Assembly (NCBI RefSeq): GCF_023094245.1
Contig: NZ_JALMEW010000006.1
Span: 62,001-126,000 of the forward strand
From: Halomonas getboli
Lineage (GTDB): Bacteria > Pseudomonadota > Gammaproteobacteria > Pseudomonadales > Halomonadaceae
Reading direction: 5' to 3'
Length of the DNA: 64,000 bases
Of this stretch, positions 28,330-41,539 are shown in pieces (within the stretch, counting starts at the first letter, position 1; each line of letters starts with the position of its first letter). Both the position numbers and the translations under genes were made by a program. Below the pieces are notes generated by a model that saw nothing but the letters and a program-made list of their open reading frames with translations, made no database searches and was not told the origin of the DNA.

Positions 28330-29274
28330 TCAGATGCTGACCAGGCCTTCCCACCAGCGACGGATCGGCTTCCACCAGTCCGAGGCCGACTCGCGCGACT
28401 GACGGTCGCTGTCGAGATAGAGGGTGGCCGTGAGGCCCGCCGACAGCTTGATGTCGGCGGGCAGGTCGTCGAAGGCGACCCGCACCGGAATGCGCTGGGA
28501 GAGGCGCACCCAGTCGAAGGAGGCGGTGACGTCGGCCAGGCCGCTGCCCTGGCTGCCGAGGCTGCCATCGCTGATGCCTCGCGAGAAGCTCTCCACATGC
28601 CCCCAGAGCGGCGCGGCGCGTGACAGCAACTGGATCCGCACCGGCGCGCCGACCTCGATGCTGTCGAGCTTGGTCTCCTCGAAATAGCCGAGGGCATAGA
28701 AGCTGTCGGCGTCCACCAGCGTCATGGCGTCGGTGCCGGTGGTGACGTACTGGCCCGGGCGCAGCAGCAGGTTGGTGACATAGCCATCGACGGGCGCGCG
28801 CACCGTGGCGCGCTCCAGGTCCAGCTCGGCCTTGTCGACCTTGACCTGGGCCTCCTCCACGGCGGCCTGGGCGGAGGCGAGCGAGAAGCGCACGTTGTCC
28901 CGATCTTCCTGAGAGACGTAGTTCTGCAGCCGCTGGCGCCGGCTGTTGGCGGCCTGAGCCTCGTCGCGCTGCTGCTCGAGCCGGTGCAGGTTGGCCTGTG
29001 CCTGGTCGAGCGCCAGCCGGTAGCGCCGCTTGTCGATGGTGAACAGCACGTCGCCCTGATGCACCAGCTGGTTGTCGTGAACCTTCAGCTCGTCCACCAG
29101 GCCGGCGACGTCGGTGCCCAGGTTGACCACGTCGGCGCGGATGCGACCGTCGCGGGTCCAGGGGTCGTGCATGTAGTGCTCCCAGATCCGAGCGACGGCC
29201 ACCACGGCGGCGGCGACCAGCGCCAGCGTCAGCAGCAGTCGCCCGGTCTTGCGGAGTCCGGTTGGCGAGTTCAT
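28330..29274 (-). CDS. HlyD/AaeA-type membrane fusion protein of an efflux pump
   Basis: A 314-residue periplasmic adaptor. An N-terminal membrane anchor (about 13-33) is followed by the biotinyl-lipoyl-like half (DGRIRADVVNLGTDVAGLVDEL, VDKAELDLERATVRAPVDGYV) flanking a helical hairpin (about 85-150) with many Gln, Glu and Arg. It bridges an inner-membrane FUSC-type pump to an outer-membrane channel. It is the last gene of a three-gene operon with a FUSC protein and a DUF1656 protein, the AaeXAB arrangement. The ATG at 29274 follows AGGAGCAGGAATTG; a longer frame starting at 29298 would overlap the DUF1656 gene. Confidence 0.88.
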   Translation of the reverse strand: MNSPTGLRKTGRLLLTLALVAAAVVAVARIWEHYMHDPWTRDGRIRADVVNLGTDVAGLVDELKVHDNQLVHQGDVLFTIDKRRYRLALDQAQANLHRLEQQRDEAQAANSRRQRLQNYVSQEDRDNVRFSLASAQAAVEEAQVKVDKAELDLERATVRAPVDGYVTNLLLRPGQYVTTGTDAMTLVDADSFYALGYFEETKLDSIEVGAPVRIQLLSRAAPLWGHVESFSRGISDGSLGSQGSGLADVTASFDWVRLSQRIPVRVAFDDLPADIKLSAGLTATLYLDSDRQSRESASDWWKPIRRWWEGLVSI

Positions 29275-29287
29275 CAATTCCTGCTCC

Positions 29288-29503
29288 TCATCCTGCAATC
29301 GGCAGTGAGCCGGTAAGCGTCAAGACGGCCCACAGCAACAGCGCGTACAAGGCGATATCCACCAGTACCGGCTGCGAGAACCAATGGTAGAACCCCATGC
29401 GAACGAAGATCCGACGCGCCAGCAGATAGGCCGCGAGCGCCACCAGGATCGGCACGGTCAGCGGGGGAACCAGAAAACCGAGAAACGACCATTCAGTCAG
29501 CAT
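29288..29503 (-). CDS. DUF1656 (AaeX-like) small membrane protein
   Basis: A 71-residue protein with two hydrophobic segments separated by the short basic loop ARRIFVRMGFYHWF, the hallmark of DUF1656. Such proteins are always found with FUSC pumps and HlyD-like adaptors, presumably as an accessory subunit, though their role is unproven. The start overlaps the FUSC stop by 11 bases. Confidence 0.85.
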   Translation of the reverse strand: MLTEWSFLGFLVPPLTVPILVALAAYLLARRIFVRMGFYHWFSQPVLVDIALYALLLWAVLTLTGSLPIAG

Positions 29504-31568
29504 GTCTTGCCTCTCCCGTCACGGTTGGGGGCGCATTCGCGTCGACGGCGTTCTCGAACTCGATGCCCGGGGCGTCGCGCATCAGGTGGCTGAGCATGGC
29601 GAACTCGCCGATGGTGGCGATCGGCAGCCGCGTCTCGCGATAGAGACGCTGGACCCAGGCCAGCGCCTGATCGGCCAGCTCGCGCCACACCGCCGGGTCG
29701 TGGTGGCGCCGTGCCACCAGACGCTCACCGATGTCCGCCAGCCAGGCCTCGAGCTCGGTGCGGAGGGGGCCGATGTCGTCCCGCTGGCGGCGAATGCGCC
29801 ATACGCACAGCGCCAGGGCGTGCAGGTCGACCGCCTCGCGCAGCGCACGGTCGCTGCCGCCGAGAGCGATGAGCCGGCCCAGACGGTCGTAGAGTCGGCT
29901 CTCCAGCCGCGCCCGGTTGGGCAGGCTCGGCTCGCGTAGCAGCCGGCCCAGGCCGCGCCAGTAGGCCGCCATCAGCGTCTCGATGCGCTCGGCAGGAGAG
30001 CGCTGACGCAGCAGCGCGTAGGTGAACATGGCGGCCACGGTGCCGATGATCGAGGCCAGCCCGCCGTTGATGTACGAGACCGGCGAGAAGGTGTAGGTCG
30101 AATGCAGGTTGAGCAGCGTCATCATGGTGATAGCGCCGGCCAGCCCCATGGCGGCGACGCGGGGATGCGGCGTCATCAGCGTGCCGATGGCGATCGGAAT
30201 GCCGATGGCGATCGCCAGCAGCGGGAAGCCGTTGATCACCGGCAGCACCAGAAACAGCAGGACGCCGCCGAGAATGACGGCGGCAATCGTTCCCCACATG
30301 AACTGATAGACCACCGCGGCCGGGTTCGGCGCCTTGGCGAACAGCATGGTGAACACGCCGAGCAGCATCATCGCCAGATAGCCGGAGTGCCAGCCGCTGT
30401 GAATCCAGAACTGGCCAAGCAGTTCGAAGGCGATGAACAGGCGAAAGGCGTTGTAGCGCGCGACGAAGTGCTCGTTGTGCGTGGTGCGCGAGCGACGCGA
30501 CCAGGGCAGCGTCCTGACCTTGGCCGAGGCGGGATCGTCGAGGGCATGGCGCAGGCGACGGCCGTGCTGCAGCAGCCCCAGCACCTCGCCCAGGCGCTGC
30601 CTCACCAGCTCGGCCCGCGCGCGGGAACGCGGCGCGACCGCGTCCTCGTCCCAGTCGAAGTCGCTCAGCGGCAGGCGCTCGCCGGGCATGCCGTCCGGCG
30701 CCGCCTGAATCGCCTGCAGCAGAGGAATGGCCTGCCGCTTCAGCTGCTCTAGCCAGACGTCACCGTCGTCGCACTCGCGCAGGTAGTCGAGCGCCGTTTC
30801 CAGCTCGCGCACCGCGGTCAGCAGCGCCAGGCTGTCGCTGGCGAAGCGATCCAGGGCGGGGATGAAATGGCTGAGGCGGCGGGTCTCCAGACGCGTCAAC
30901 CCGCGCAGTTTCTGGAACTGCTGGTAGTGTCCGAGCAACATCGTGGAGCTGGCGTCGCGGGTCTCGCGGGGGCGCGCGGCGTCCAGGGTCGATAGCGTCT
31001 CGCCCGCCGCACAGGACAGGAACTCGGACAGCGCCTCCGGCAGCGCGCGGCTGCCGAAACGCGGCGCGATGGCGACATGCACCACCAGGGCGCATCCGAT
31101 GCCGAGCACGGTCTCGCTGAAGCGTCCCTGGGCGACGGACCAGATGTTATTCACGTCGGTGCCGATCGCGGTCAGCGAGACCAGCGTCGAGGTGTAACCG
31201 CTGAGCATCATCACGTAGCCGATGTGCTCGTCCTGCTCGAGCATCACCCAGTAGAGGCAGAAGGCCAGCCAGGCGCCGGCGCACAGCAGATAGAGCATCG
31301 GCTGCTGACCGGTGAGCACGATCAGCACCAGGCCGACGATGGAGCCGAACAGGGTGCCGAACAGCCGCGCCAGGCTGCGCCCGATGATGATGCCGAGCGG
31401 CGGCGTGCCGCCGGTGAACATCACCGGCTGCAGGGTCACGATCATCACCGCCATGATCGCCCAGGCGGGCTGGTAGAGATCGAGACGCATGGACAGGAAC
31501 AGCGCCAGCCAGGCGGCCAGCACCGTTCTCAGCGTCAGCAGCCAATGATCGGCGGGGATTCGCAGCAT
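29493..31568 (-). CDS. FUSC family inner-membrane efflux transporter (AaeB-like)
   Basis: A 691-residue protein with the FUSC layout: a block of about six membrane helices (residues 1-170), a long cytoplasmic helical domain (about 180-370), a second membrane block (about 375-520) and a C-terminal soluble domain. PAWAIMAVMIVTLQPVMFTGG and RLFGTLFGSIVGLVL in the first block are typical of AaeB/YccS relatives. AaeB exports aromatic carboxylic acids; the substrate here is unknown. It is first in the operon, whose AT-rich upstream region (31569-31650) likely holds the promoter. No regulator gene is adjacent. Confidence 0.88.
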   Translation of the reverse strand: MLRIPADHWLLTLRTVLAAWLALFLSMRLDLYQPAWAIMAVMIVTLQPVMFTGGTPPLGIIIGRSLARLFGTLFGSIVGLVLIVLTGQQPMLYLLCAGAWLAFCLYWVMLEQDEHIGYVMMLSGYTSTLVSLTAIGTDVNNIWSVAQGRFSETVLGIGCALVVHVAIAPRFGSRALPEALSEFLSCAAGETLSTLDAARPRETRDASSTMLLGHYQQFQKLRGLTRLETRRLSHFIPALDRFASDSLALLTAVRELETALDYLRECDDGDVWLEQLKRQAIPLLQAIQAAPDGMPGERLPLSDFDWDEDAVAPRSRARAELVRQRLGEVLGLLQHGRRLRHALDDPASAKVRTLPWSRRSRTTHNEHFVARYNAFRLFIAFELLGQFWIHSGWHSGYLAMMLLGVFTMLFAKAPNPAAVVYQFMWGTIAAVILGGVLLFLVLPVINGFPLLAIAIGIPIAIGTLMTPHPRVAAMGLAGAITMMTLLNLHSTYTFSPVSYINGGLASIIGTVAAMFTYALLRQRSPAERIETLMAAYWRGLGRLLREPSLPNRARLESRLYDRLGRLIALGGSDRALREAVDLHALALCVWRIRRQRDDIGPLRTELEAWLADIGERLVARRHHDPAVWRELADQALAWVQRLYRETRLPIATIGEFAMLSHLMRDAPGIEFENAVDANAPPTVTGEARHAD

Positions 31569-31712
31569 AAGGGACCCGTACCGGCGTGAACGACGACGGA
31601 AAAAAGATTCTTTGAATACGATTAGTCTGCGAATATTATAGGCGAACGCCGTCGATGTCCACGCCGGGCGGCGATTCTCTGTGCCTGCCGCCGCGATCGA
31701 TAACGTATCGGC

Positions 31713-31749
31713 AAAAGAAAGCGCCCCCCGACTCGGTCGGGGGGCGCTT
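31713..31749 (-). terminator. terminator of the ATP synthase operon
   Basis: A perfect 13-bp stem (31719-31731 with 31737-31749) with a 5-nt loop is followed on the minus strand by a T-rich tract (31713-31720). It lies 27 bp after the atpC stop, a textbook Rho-independent terminator. Confidence 0.9.
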
Positions 31750-31775
31750 CGCTGTGCACCGGGTGGGGAGCAGCC

Positions 31776-32207
31776 TCAGCTGCTGCGGCCCACCTTGCGG
31801 CGCAGCTGCTGGATGGTCCGCAGCTGGGCAGCGGCCTCGGCCAGTTCGGCCGTGGCGCGGCTGTAGTCCAGCTCGGCGGACTTGTCCTGCATCGCCTTGA
31901 TGGCCTGCTGGCGGGCCTCCTCGGCGGCGGCCTCGTCCAGATCGTCGGCGCGCACGGCGGTGTCGGCGAGCACGGTGACCACCTCGGGCTGAACCTCGAG
32001 GAAGCCGCCCGAGACGTAGAAGTGATCCTCTTCACCTCCACCACGGACGATGCGCACCGGGCCGGGGGCCAGTTCGGTGAGCAGCGGCGTGTGCCCTGCC
32101 AGCACCCCGAGATCCCCCGCACGACCGGCCGCCACGACCTGCTCGGCTTCGCCGGAGAAGATCGACGCACCGGTGCTGACGATCTCGCACTTGAAGGTTT
32201 TCGTCAT
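31776..32207 (-). CDS. atpC: ATP synthase F1 subunit epsilon
   Basis: A 143-residue subunit of the central stalk. The N-terminal beta-sandwich starts FKCEIVSTGASIFSGEAEQV and contains GDLGVLAGHTPLLTELAPGPVRI and YVSGGFLEVQPEVVTVLADTAVRADDLD. A C-terminal helical hairpin (about 90-138) can inhibit ATP hydrolysis. It is the last gene of the atp operon, 24 bp after atpD, followed by a strong terminator. Confidence 0.96.
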   Translation of the reverse strand: MTKTFKCEIVSTGASIFSGEAEQVVAAGRAGDLGVLAGHTPLLTELAPGPVRIVRGGGEEDHFYVSGGFLEVQPEVVTVLADTAVRADDLDEAAAEEARQQAIKAMQDKSAELDYSRATAELAEAAAQLRTIQQLRRKVGRSS

Positions 32208-32231
32208 GATGACGTCTCCCAGGTGGAGGGA

Positions 32232-33674
<1,443 letters not shown>

Positions 33675-34556
33675 TTATACGGCGGCGGCGCCACCGACGA
33701 TCTCGGAGATTTCCTGGGTAATGGCCGCCTGACGGGCCTTGTTGTACACCAGCTCCAGGTCGTCGATCAGATTGCCGGCATTGTCGGTGGCGCTCTTCAT
33801 GGCGATCATCCGCGCGGCCTGTTCGCAGGCCACGTTCTCGACCACCGCCTGATAGACCTGCGCCTCGACGAAACGCACGAGCAAGCTGTCCAGCAGCTCC
33901 TTGGCATCCGGCTCATACAGGTAGTCCCAGCTTCCGGGACGCTTGTGTTCTTCGTTCTGCTCCTCGGCACCCATATCGGCCGACAGGGGCAGCAGTTGGC
34001 GCACCACCGGCTTCTGCGTCATGGTGTTGACGAATTCGTTGTACACCACGTACAGACGATCCAGCTTGCCCTCGTCGTAGGCGTCCAGCATCACCTTCAC
34101 GCTGCCGATCAGGTCATCGGCTTCCGGCGCCTCGCCCAGGCCGCTCTTGGCCGCGACCAGGCTACCGCCGTACTTGCGGAAGAAGGAGGTGGCCTTGCTG
34201 CCCAGGGCGCAGAAATCCAGCTCGGCGCCGCTGTCGCGCCAGGCCTTGGCTTCCTTGACGACGGCCTTGAACATGTTGACGTTCAGGCCACCGCACAGGC
34301 CGCGGTCACTGGACACCACGATGTAGCCGACCCGCTTGACCTCGCGCTCGAGCATCCACGGATGCTTGTACTCGGGGTTGGCATCGGCGACATGGCCGAC
34401 CACCTTGCGGATCTGCTGGGCGTAGGGCTGGCTGGCCTTCATCCGGTCCTGCGCCTTGCGCATCTTCGACGCAGCGACCATCTCCATGGCACTGGTGATC
34501 TTCTGCGTGTTCTTGATGCTGCCGATCTTGGTGCGTATCTCTTTTGCAGCTGCCAT
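33675..34556 (-). CDS. atpG: ATP synthase F1 subunit gamma
   Basis: A 293-residue rotor subunit. The N-terminal helix [31 protein letters not shown] and the C-terminal helix [28 protein letters not shown], which form the antiparallel coiled coil of the shaft, are both intact. [13 protein letters not shown] is the Rossmann-like core start. It is located between atpA and atpD. Confidence 0.96.
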   Translation of the reverse strand: MAAAKEIRTKIGSIKNTQKITSAMEMVAASKMRKAQDRMKASQPYAQQIRKVVGHVADANPEYKHPWMLEREVKRVGYIVVSSDRGLCGGLNVNMFKAVVKEAKAWRDSGAELDFCALGSKATSFFRKYGGSLVAAKSGLGEAPEADDLIGSVKVMLDAYDEGKLDRLYVVYNEFVNTMTQKPVVRQLLPLSADMGAEEQNEEHKRPGSWDYLYEPDAKELLDSLLVRFVEAQVYQAVVENVACEQAARMIAMKSATDNAGNLIDDLELVYNKARQAAITQEISEIVGGAAAV

Positions 34557-34627
34557 AGCGATCTACTCCGTTCGTGGCCTCAGAAAGCTCCAGGGCCCGC
34601 TCCCCGGGAGGAGCGGGCCGGCCGGGG

Positions 34628-36172
34628 TCACCAGCTCTGAGTGGCCTTGAACTTGTCGAGACCGGCCTTGAGGCCGCTCTTGATCTCGTCGTTGTAGTCG
34701 CCGGACTCATTGATCTTGTCGAGCAGCTCGGCGTGCTCGGCCTTCATGTAGTCCTGCAGGGCACGCTCGAAGTCCAGCACCTTGCTGACCTCGACGTCTT
34801 CCAGGTAGCCCTCGTTGGCGGCGTACAGGGAGACGGCCATCTCGGCCACGGACATCGGCGCATACTGGTTCTGCTTCATCAGCTCGGTGACGCGCTGACC
34901 GTGCTCCAGCTGCTTGCGGGTGGCCTCGTCCAGATCGGAGGCGAACTGGGCGAAGGCCGCCAGCTCGCGGTACTGGGCCAGGGCCAGACGCACGCTGCCG
35001 CCGAGCTTCTTGACGATCTTGGTCTGGGCGGAGCCACCGACACGAGACACCGAGAGACCGGCGTTGATGGCCGGACGGATGCCCGAGTTGAACAGATCGG
35101 TCTCGAGGAAGATCTGACCGTCGGTGATCGAGATCACGTTGGTCGGAACGAACGCGGAGACGTCGCCACCCTGGGTCTCGATGATCGGCAGCGCGGTCAG
35201 CGAGCCGGTCTTGCCCTTGACTTCGCCGTTGGTGAACTTCTCGACGTAGTCGGCGTTCACGCGCGCGGCGCGCTCGAGCAGACGGGAGTGGAGATAGAAG
35301 ACGTCACCCGGGAAGGCTTCACGGCCCGGCGGACGACGCAGCAGCAGGGAGACCTGGCGGTAGGCCACGGCCTGCTTGGACAGATCGTCATAGACGATCA
35401 TGGCGTCTTCGCCGCGGTCGCGGAAGTACTCGCCCATGGTGCAGCCGGAGTAGGCGGCCAGGAACTGCATCGGAGCCGGATCGGCGGCGCCGGCGGCGAC
35501 CACGATGGTGTGCTCCATGGCGCCGTGCTCTTCGAGCTTGCGCACCACGTTGGCGATGGTCGACTGCTTCTGACCGATGGCCACGTAGACACAGGTCACG
35601 CCGGTGCCTTTCTGGTTGATGATCGCGTCGATGGCGATCGCGGTCTTGCCGATCTGGCGGTCGCCGATGATCAGCTCACGCTGGCCGCGGCCGATCGGCA
35701 CCATGGCGTCGATGGACTTGAAGCCGGTCTGGATCGGCTCGTCGACGGACTGACGGGTGATGACGCCCGGCGCGACCTTCTCGACCGCGTCGGTCAGCTC
35801 GGTGCCGAGCTCGCCCTTGCCGTCGATCGGGTTACCCAGGGCGTCGACCACGCGACCGCGCAGCTCGGGGCCCACCGGCACCTCGAGGATGCGACCGGTG
35901 CACTGGGCGGTCATGCCCTCTTCGAGCTGCAGGTAGTCGCCCAGCACCACGGCGCCGACGCTGTCGCGCTCGAGGTTCAGCGTCATGCCGTAGACGCCGC
36001 CGGGGAACTCGATCATCTCACCGAACATCGCGTCGGTGAGGCCGTGGATCTGCACGATACCGTCAGACACGCTGACGATGGTGCCCTGGTTGCGGGCTTC
36101 GGTCGCGACATCCAGCTTCTCGATACGCTGCTTGATGATGTCGCTGATCTCGGAAGGATTCAGTTGCTGCAT
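34628..36172 (-). CDS. atpA: ATP synthase F1 subunit alpha
   Basis: A 514-residue non-catalytic nucleotide-binding subunit. The N-terminus [20 protein letters not shown] equals the family start, and the P-loop GDRQIGKT lies at 170-177. [12 protein letters not shown]-like [20 protein letters not shown] carries the conserved arginine at the catalytic interface. The ATG at 36172 lies 17 bp after atpH with a GAGGGA site; the frame is open to 36262 but that part overlaps atpH. Confidence 0.97.
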   Translation of the reverse strand: MQQLNPSEISDIIKQRIEKLDVATEARNQGTIVSVSDGIVQIHGLTDAMFGEMIEFPGGVYGMTLNLERDSVGAVVLGDYLQLEEGMTAQCTGRILEVPVGPELRGRVVDALGNPIDGKGELGTELTDAVEKVAPGVITRQSVDEPIQTGFKSIDAMVPIGRGQRELIIGDRQIGKTAIAIDAIINQKGTGVTCVYVAIGQKQSTIANVVRKLEEHGAMEHTIVVAAGAADPAPMQFLAAYSGCTMGEYFRDRGEDAMIVYDDLSKQAVAYRQVSLLLRRPPGREAFPGDVFYLHSRLLERAARVNADYVEKFTNGEVKGKTGSLTALPIIETQGGDVSAFVPTNVISITDGQIFLETDLFNSGIRPAINAGLSVSRVGGSAQTKIVKKLGGSVRLALAQYRELAAFAQFASDLDEATRKQLEHGQRVTELMKQNQYAPMSVAEMAVSLYAANEGYLEDVEVSKVLDFERALQDYMKAEHAELLDKINESGDYNDEIKSGLKAGLDKFKATQSW

Positions 36173-36188
36173 GCCATGTCCCTCAGAC

Positions 36189-36728
36189 TCAGGCGGAAAG
36201 GGCCTCGTGGAGGCGGTTGAGTCGACCACGCACCGAACCGTCGATGACGGTGTCGCCGGCACGCAGGATCACGCCTCCCAGGAGGGTGGAGTCCACCTGA
36301 GTGGTAATGGAGATTTCGCGGTTCAGACGCTTGGACAGCGCGCTCGCGAGCTTGTCCTGCTGCGCTTCGTCCAGCGGGAAGGCAGAGACGATATCGACGT
36401 CGATGCGCTTCTCCTCCTGGGCCTTGAGCAGCTCGAATTGCTCGGCGATCGCCGGCAGGGCCATCAGGCGGCCCTGCTGGCTGACCAGACGCAGGAAGTT
36501 GCGCACATCGTCGTCGACGGCATCGCCGCAGATATCGACGAGCGCGTCCACCTTCTGTGCGCCGGAAAGTCGCGGGTTGCCCAGCACTCGACGGCGCATG
36601 TCGTCGTCTTCGACGACATGCGCCACGGTGGTGAGCATGCCGGACCAGTCCTCGAGCGCCTTACGTCCGACGGCGTGTTCGAAGGCCGCCTTGGCGTAGG
36701 GGCGAGCGACGGTAGACAGTTCCGCCAT
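36189..36728 (-). CDS. atpH: ATP synthase F1 subunit delta
   Basis: A 179-residue peripheral-stalk subunit linking F1 to subunit b. The N-terminal helical domain begins [15 protein letters not shown], and the C-terminal part has [25 protein letters not shown], the OSCP/delta signature. It is 14 bp after atpF. Confidence 0.96.
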   Translation of the reverse strand: MAELSTVARPYAKAAFEHAVGRKALEDWSGMLTTVAHVVEDDDMRRRVLGNPRLSGAQKVDALVDICGDAVDDDVRNFLRLVSQQGRLMALPAIAEQFELLKAQEEKRIDVDIVSAFPLDEAQQDKLASALSKRLNREISITTQVDSTLLGGVILRAGDTVIDGSVRGRLNRLHEALSA

Positions 36729-36742
36729 GGGTCACCTCCTCC

Positions 36743-37213
36743 TCAAAGCTCTTCGGCAAGTTGGTCAACGAGCTTGCCGTGCTGCTTCTCGTCGATGGAG
36801 GCTTCCAGGACCCGCTCCGCGCCGGCGATGGCGAGCCGCGATACCTGGCTGCGCAGCTCATCCTTCGCGCGGTTCACTTCCTGCTCAATCTCGGACTTGG
36901 CCTGAGCAATCATGCGCTCGCCTTCCTGGCGGGCCTGCTCGCGAGCCTCGTCGATCATCTGAGTGGACCGCTTGTGGGCCTGCTCCAGGATTTCCGCCGC
37001 CTGCTCCTTGCTTTCGCGCAGCGTCTCGTTGGCCTGTTGTTCGGCCAGTTCGAGGTCGCGTGAAGCACGGCTGGCAGCATCCAGGCCATCGGCGATCTTC
37101 TTCTGACGATCCTGCAGGGCCTGCATGACCGGCGGCCATACAAACTTCATGCAGAACCAGACGAAGAACGCAAAGGCGATAGCCTGGCCGATCAGGGTAA
37201 GGTTCAGGTTCAC
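36743..37213 (-). CDS. atpF: ATP synthase Fo subunit b
   Basis: A 156-residue peripheral-stalk subunit. One N-terminal membrane helix (about 5-27, [20 protein letters not shown]) is followed by a long charged coiled coil rich in Arg, Gln, Glu and Ala. Length equals E. coli subunit b (156). Translation starts at GTG (37213), preceded by GAGAGG. Confidence 0.96.
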   Translation of the reverse strand: MNLNLTLIGQAIAFAFFVWFCMKFVWPPVMQALQDRQKKIADGLDAASRASRDLELAEQQANETLRESKEQAAEILEQAHKRSTQMIDEAREQARQEGERMIAQAKSEIEQEVNRAKDELRSQVSRLAIAGAERVLEASIDEKQHGKLVDQLAEEL

Positions 37214-37283
37214 GCCAGCACCTCTCGCGTCACATGTTTGGGGTTAAGGACTCTCGTCGGGTCGTGCGACCGCGGCGAGGGAA

Positions 37284-37547
<264 letters not shown>

Positions 37548-37595
37548 TCAGTTTTAGAGGTTGGTGGTTAAGGGTTGATGGTTAAGGGTGAAGCG

Positions 37596-38957
<1,362 letters not shown>

Positions 38958-39086
38958 TTATAGGGAACCCCCTCGATGCCTTCAACCGATCGCGGAGCGA
39001 TATCGCGCGAAATCACCCCAGCTTACGACTAAAAGTCGATAAGTTTCGATAAATCGTTTAGCATCCTAATCGGGAGCCCGATTCGC

Positions 39087-40013
39087 TTATTTGATGTGCC
39101 CGAGAATGCCGTCCAGCTCGTCCAGGCTGGAGTAGCGAATGGTCACCCGCCCCTTGCCGCCGCGGCCGTGCTGGATCTTGACCGGCGCGCCCAGCAGGTC
39201 GCCCAGGCGCGACTCGAGCCGCGCCACGTCGGGGCTCGCGGCCGGCGTGTCGGCCTTGGCCGGCTTCCCTTCGGCGAGCCGTTTCACCAGCGCCTCGGTG
39301 GCGCGCACCGTGAGATCCTTGTTGACCACCTCGTGGGCGGCCTGACGCTGCTTCGGGCCTGACAGCGCCAGCAGCGCCCGGGCGTGGCCCATGTCCAGGT
39401 CGCCGCGCTCGAGCAGCGTCTGCACCTCGGGATCCAGCGCCAGCAGGCGCAGCAGGTTGGCCACCTGGGCCCGGGAACGCCCCACCGCGTCGGCGGCCTG
39501 CTGCTGGGTCAGCTCGAACTCGTCGAGCAGCCGCTTGAGCGCCAGCGCCTCCTCGATGGGATTGAGGTTCTCACGCTGGATGTTCTCGATCAGCGCCAGC
39601 GCCAGGGCGACCTCATCGGTGACCTCGCGGATCACCGCCGGGATGACGTCCAGCTCGGCGAGCTGGGCCGCCCGCCAGCGCCTTTCACCGGCGATGATCT
39701 CGTAGCGCTGGTCGCCGATCGGCCGCACCACGATCGGCTGCATCACGCCCTGGGCGCGGATCGAGTCGGCCAGCTCCTCGAGGGCCTCGGGCTGGATGTC
39801 ACGGCGCGGCTGATACTTGCCGCGCGACAGCTGGCCCAGCGGCAGGCGTTCGAGCCGTTCGTCCGCGCCCGCTGCCACCGGCTCCACGCCGTTGAGCTCG
39901 CCCTGCTCGGGCGCCTCCCCTGCCCCGGGCAGATCCAGGCTTTCGCGGCGACGGGCGCCCGCGCCGATCAGGGCATCCAGCCCGCGTCCCAGAGCGCGTT
40001 GCTTGCGCGTCAT
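39087..40013 (-). CDS. parB: chromosome-partitioning protein ParB
   Basis: A 308-residue ParB/Spo0J. The N-terminal ParA-stimulating peptide is KQRALGRGLDALIGAG. The CTPase/ParB-N domain has LPLGQLSRGKYQPRRDI and the GERRWRAAQLA arginine patch. A helix-turn-helix includes TQQQAADAVGRSRAQVANLLRLL, and a C-terminal dimerisation domain follows. The ATG at 40013 has a GAGGGG site. It lies 37 bp downstream of parA, in the usual parAB pair close to the origin. Confidence 0.95.
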   Translation of the reverse strand: MTRKQRALGRGLDALIGAGARRRESLDLPGAGEAPEQGELNGVEPVAAGADERLERLPLGQLSRGKYQPRRDIQPEALEELADSIRAQGVMQPIVVRPIGDQRYEIIAGERRWRAAQLAELDVIPAVIREVTDEVALALALIENIQRENLNPIEEALALKRLLDEFELTQQQAADAVGRSRAQVANLLRLLALDPEVQTLLERGDLDMGHARALLALSGPKQRQAAHEVVNKDLTVRATEALVKRLAEGKPAKADTPAASPDVARLESRLGDLLGAPVKIQHGRGGKGRVTIRYSSLDELDGILGHIK

Positions 40014-40050
40014 CGAGTTCCCCTCATCGGTAAGCGCCAAACGGTGTCGG

Positions 40051-40821
40051 CTACAGCGACAGGCGGCGAATCAGTTCCTTGGCCAGCACCCGGTGGGCCT
40101 GGCTGCCCCGCGAGAAGCGCGCGTACTTGGTGACCGGCAGTCCGTGGCTGGGCGCCTCGGCGACCCGCACGTTGCGCGGGATGGTGGTCTTGAGCAGCGC
40201 CTCGCCGAAATAGTCGCGCAGCTGCTTGCTGACGTCGCGGGTCAGGCTGTTGCGGCCGTCGAACATGGTCCGCAGGATGCCGTGGATCTCTAGGCCGGGG
40301 TTCACGCTGGCCTTGATCTGTTCGACGGTGTCGAGCAGCGCCGAGAGCCCTTCGAGGGCGTAGAACTCGCACTGCAGCGGAATCAGCACGCCATCGGCGG
40401 CGGTCAGGCCGTTGACGGTCAGCATGTTGAGCGACGGCGGGCAGTCGATCAGCACCGCGTCGTACTCGCCGGCGACCTCGCCCAGCGCCTTGACCAGCCC
40501 CTGCTCGCGCCCCTCCTCGCGGTCGAGCAGCTCGACCTCGGCGGCGGTCAGGTCACCGTTGCCGGGCAGCAGCGCGTAGCCGGCCTCGGGGCAGTCGAGG
40601 ATCACCTCGGTGGGGCGCTTCTCGCCCAGCAGCACGTCGAGCACGCTGCCGTCGAGGGAGTGCTTGTCGACGCCGCTGCCCATGGTGGCATGGCCCTGGG
40701 GATCCAGGTCGACCAGCAGCACGCGCCGTTCCAGGGAGGCCAAACTGGCGGCCAGATTGACGGCAGTGGTGGTCTTGCCCACGCCGCCCTTCTGGTTGGT
40801 CAAGGCGATAATCTTGGTCAC
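40051..40821 (-). CDS. parA: chromosome-partitioning ATPase ParA (Soj)
   Basis: A 256-residue deviant Walker-type ATPase. The start TKIIALTNQKGGVGKTTTAVNLAASLA holds the deviant P-loop KGGVGKTT, and Walker B is YDAVLIDCPPSLNMLTVNG. It drives segregation of ParB-bound origins. GTG at 40821 has an AAGGA site at good spacing; an ATG at 40854 would add eleven unconserved residues. It lies 64 bp from rsmG. Confidence 0.95.
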   Translation of the reverse strand: MTKIIALTNQKGGVGKTTTAVNLAASLASLERRVLLVDLDPQGHATMGSGVDKHSLDGSVLDVLLGEKRPTEVILDCPEAGYALLPGNGDLTAAEVELLDREEGREQGLVKALGEVAGEYDAVLIDCPPSLNMLTVNGLTAADGVLIPLQCEFYALEGLSALLDTVEQIKASVNPGLEIHGILRTMFDGRNSLTRDVSKQLRDYFGEALLKTTIPRNVRVAEAPSHGLPVTKYARFSRGSQAHRVLAKELIRRLSL

Positions 40822-40885
40822 GGCGACATCCTTGCGTTGGGAGACAGGGTTCACGGCGGCGTCCGGCGGTCTCCCCGGGCGCGGC

Positions 40886-41539
40886 TCAGCGCTCGCCGGG
40901 GGCGCGTTCGAGGATCACCAGGCGGCGGTCGCCGACCGAGAAGGGCACCCTCAGCGTGTGGCGGGCCACCGCCGCGATCCCGTCCGGCAGGCCGGCGAGT
41001 TCGTCCTCCACCGCGGGCCCCTTCATGGCCAGCCACTGGCCGCCCTCCCCCGGCAGGTCACGGCTCAGGGCGAGGAAGTCCTCGAGGCTGGCGAAGGCCC
41101 GCGAGATGACCTGATCGAAGCCGCCGGCCGGCGCCTCGAAGGCCTCCACCCGAGCCTGCACGGGAGTGACGCGCTCGAGCTTGAGCTCCATCACCGCCTG
41201 ACGCTGGAAGCGAACCTTCTTGCCGTTGCTGTCGAGCAGCGTGACGTCGAGCTCGGGCGCGAGAATCGCCAGTACCAGCCCCGGCAGCCCCGGGCCGGCG
41301 CCCACGTCGAGCAGGCTCGGGCCGGTCACGAAGGGCAGCACGGCGGCGCTGTCGAGCACGTGCCGGGCGACCATCTCCTCGGGATCGCGTACCGCGGTGA
41401 GGTTATAGGCGCGGTTCCACTTGTGCAACAGGCCCACCAGCGCCACCAGCCGCTCGCGGCGCTGCGCCGGCACGTCGAGGCCGAGTTCGGCCAGGCCGCG
41501 CTCCAGGCGGTCGTTCAGGATCGTATCGTTCGGGGTCAT
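40886..41539 (-). CDS. rsmG: 16S rRNA (guanine527-N7)-methyltransferase
   Basis: A 217-residue class I SAM methyltransferase (GidB). [27 protein letters not shown] is the family N-terminal signature and [17 protein letters not shown] the SAM-binding loop. The ATG overlaps the mnmG stop by ATGA, as expected for gidA-gidB coupling. Confidence 0.96.
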   Translation of the reverse strand: MTPNDTILNDRLERGLAELGLDVPAQRRERLVALVGLLHKWNRAYNLTAVRDPEEMVARHVLDSAAVLPFVTGPSLLDVGAGPGLPGLVLAILAPELDVTLLDSNGKKVRFQRQAVMELKLERVTPVQARVEAFEAPAGGFDQVISRAFASLEDFLALSRDLPGEGGQWLAMKGPAVEDELAGLPDGIAAVARHTLRVPFSVGDRRLVILERAPGER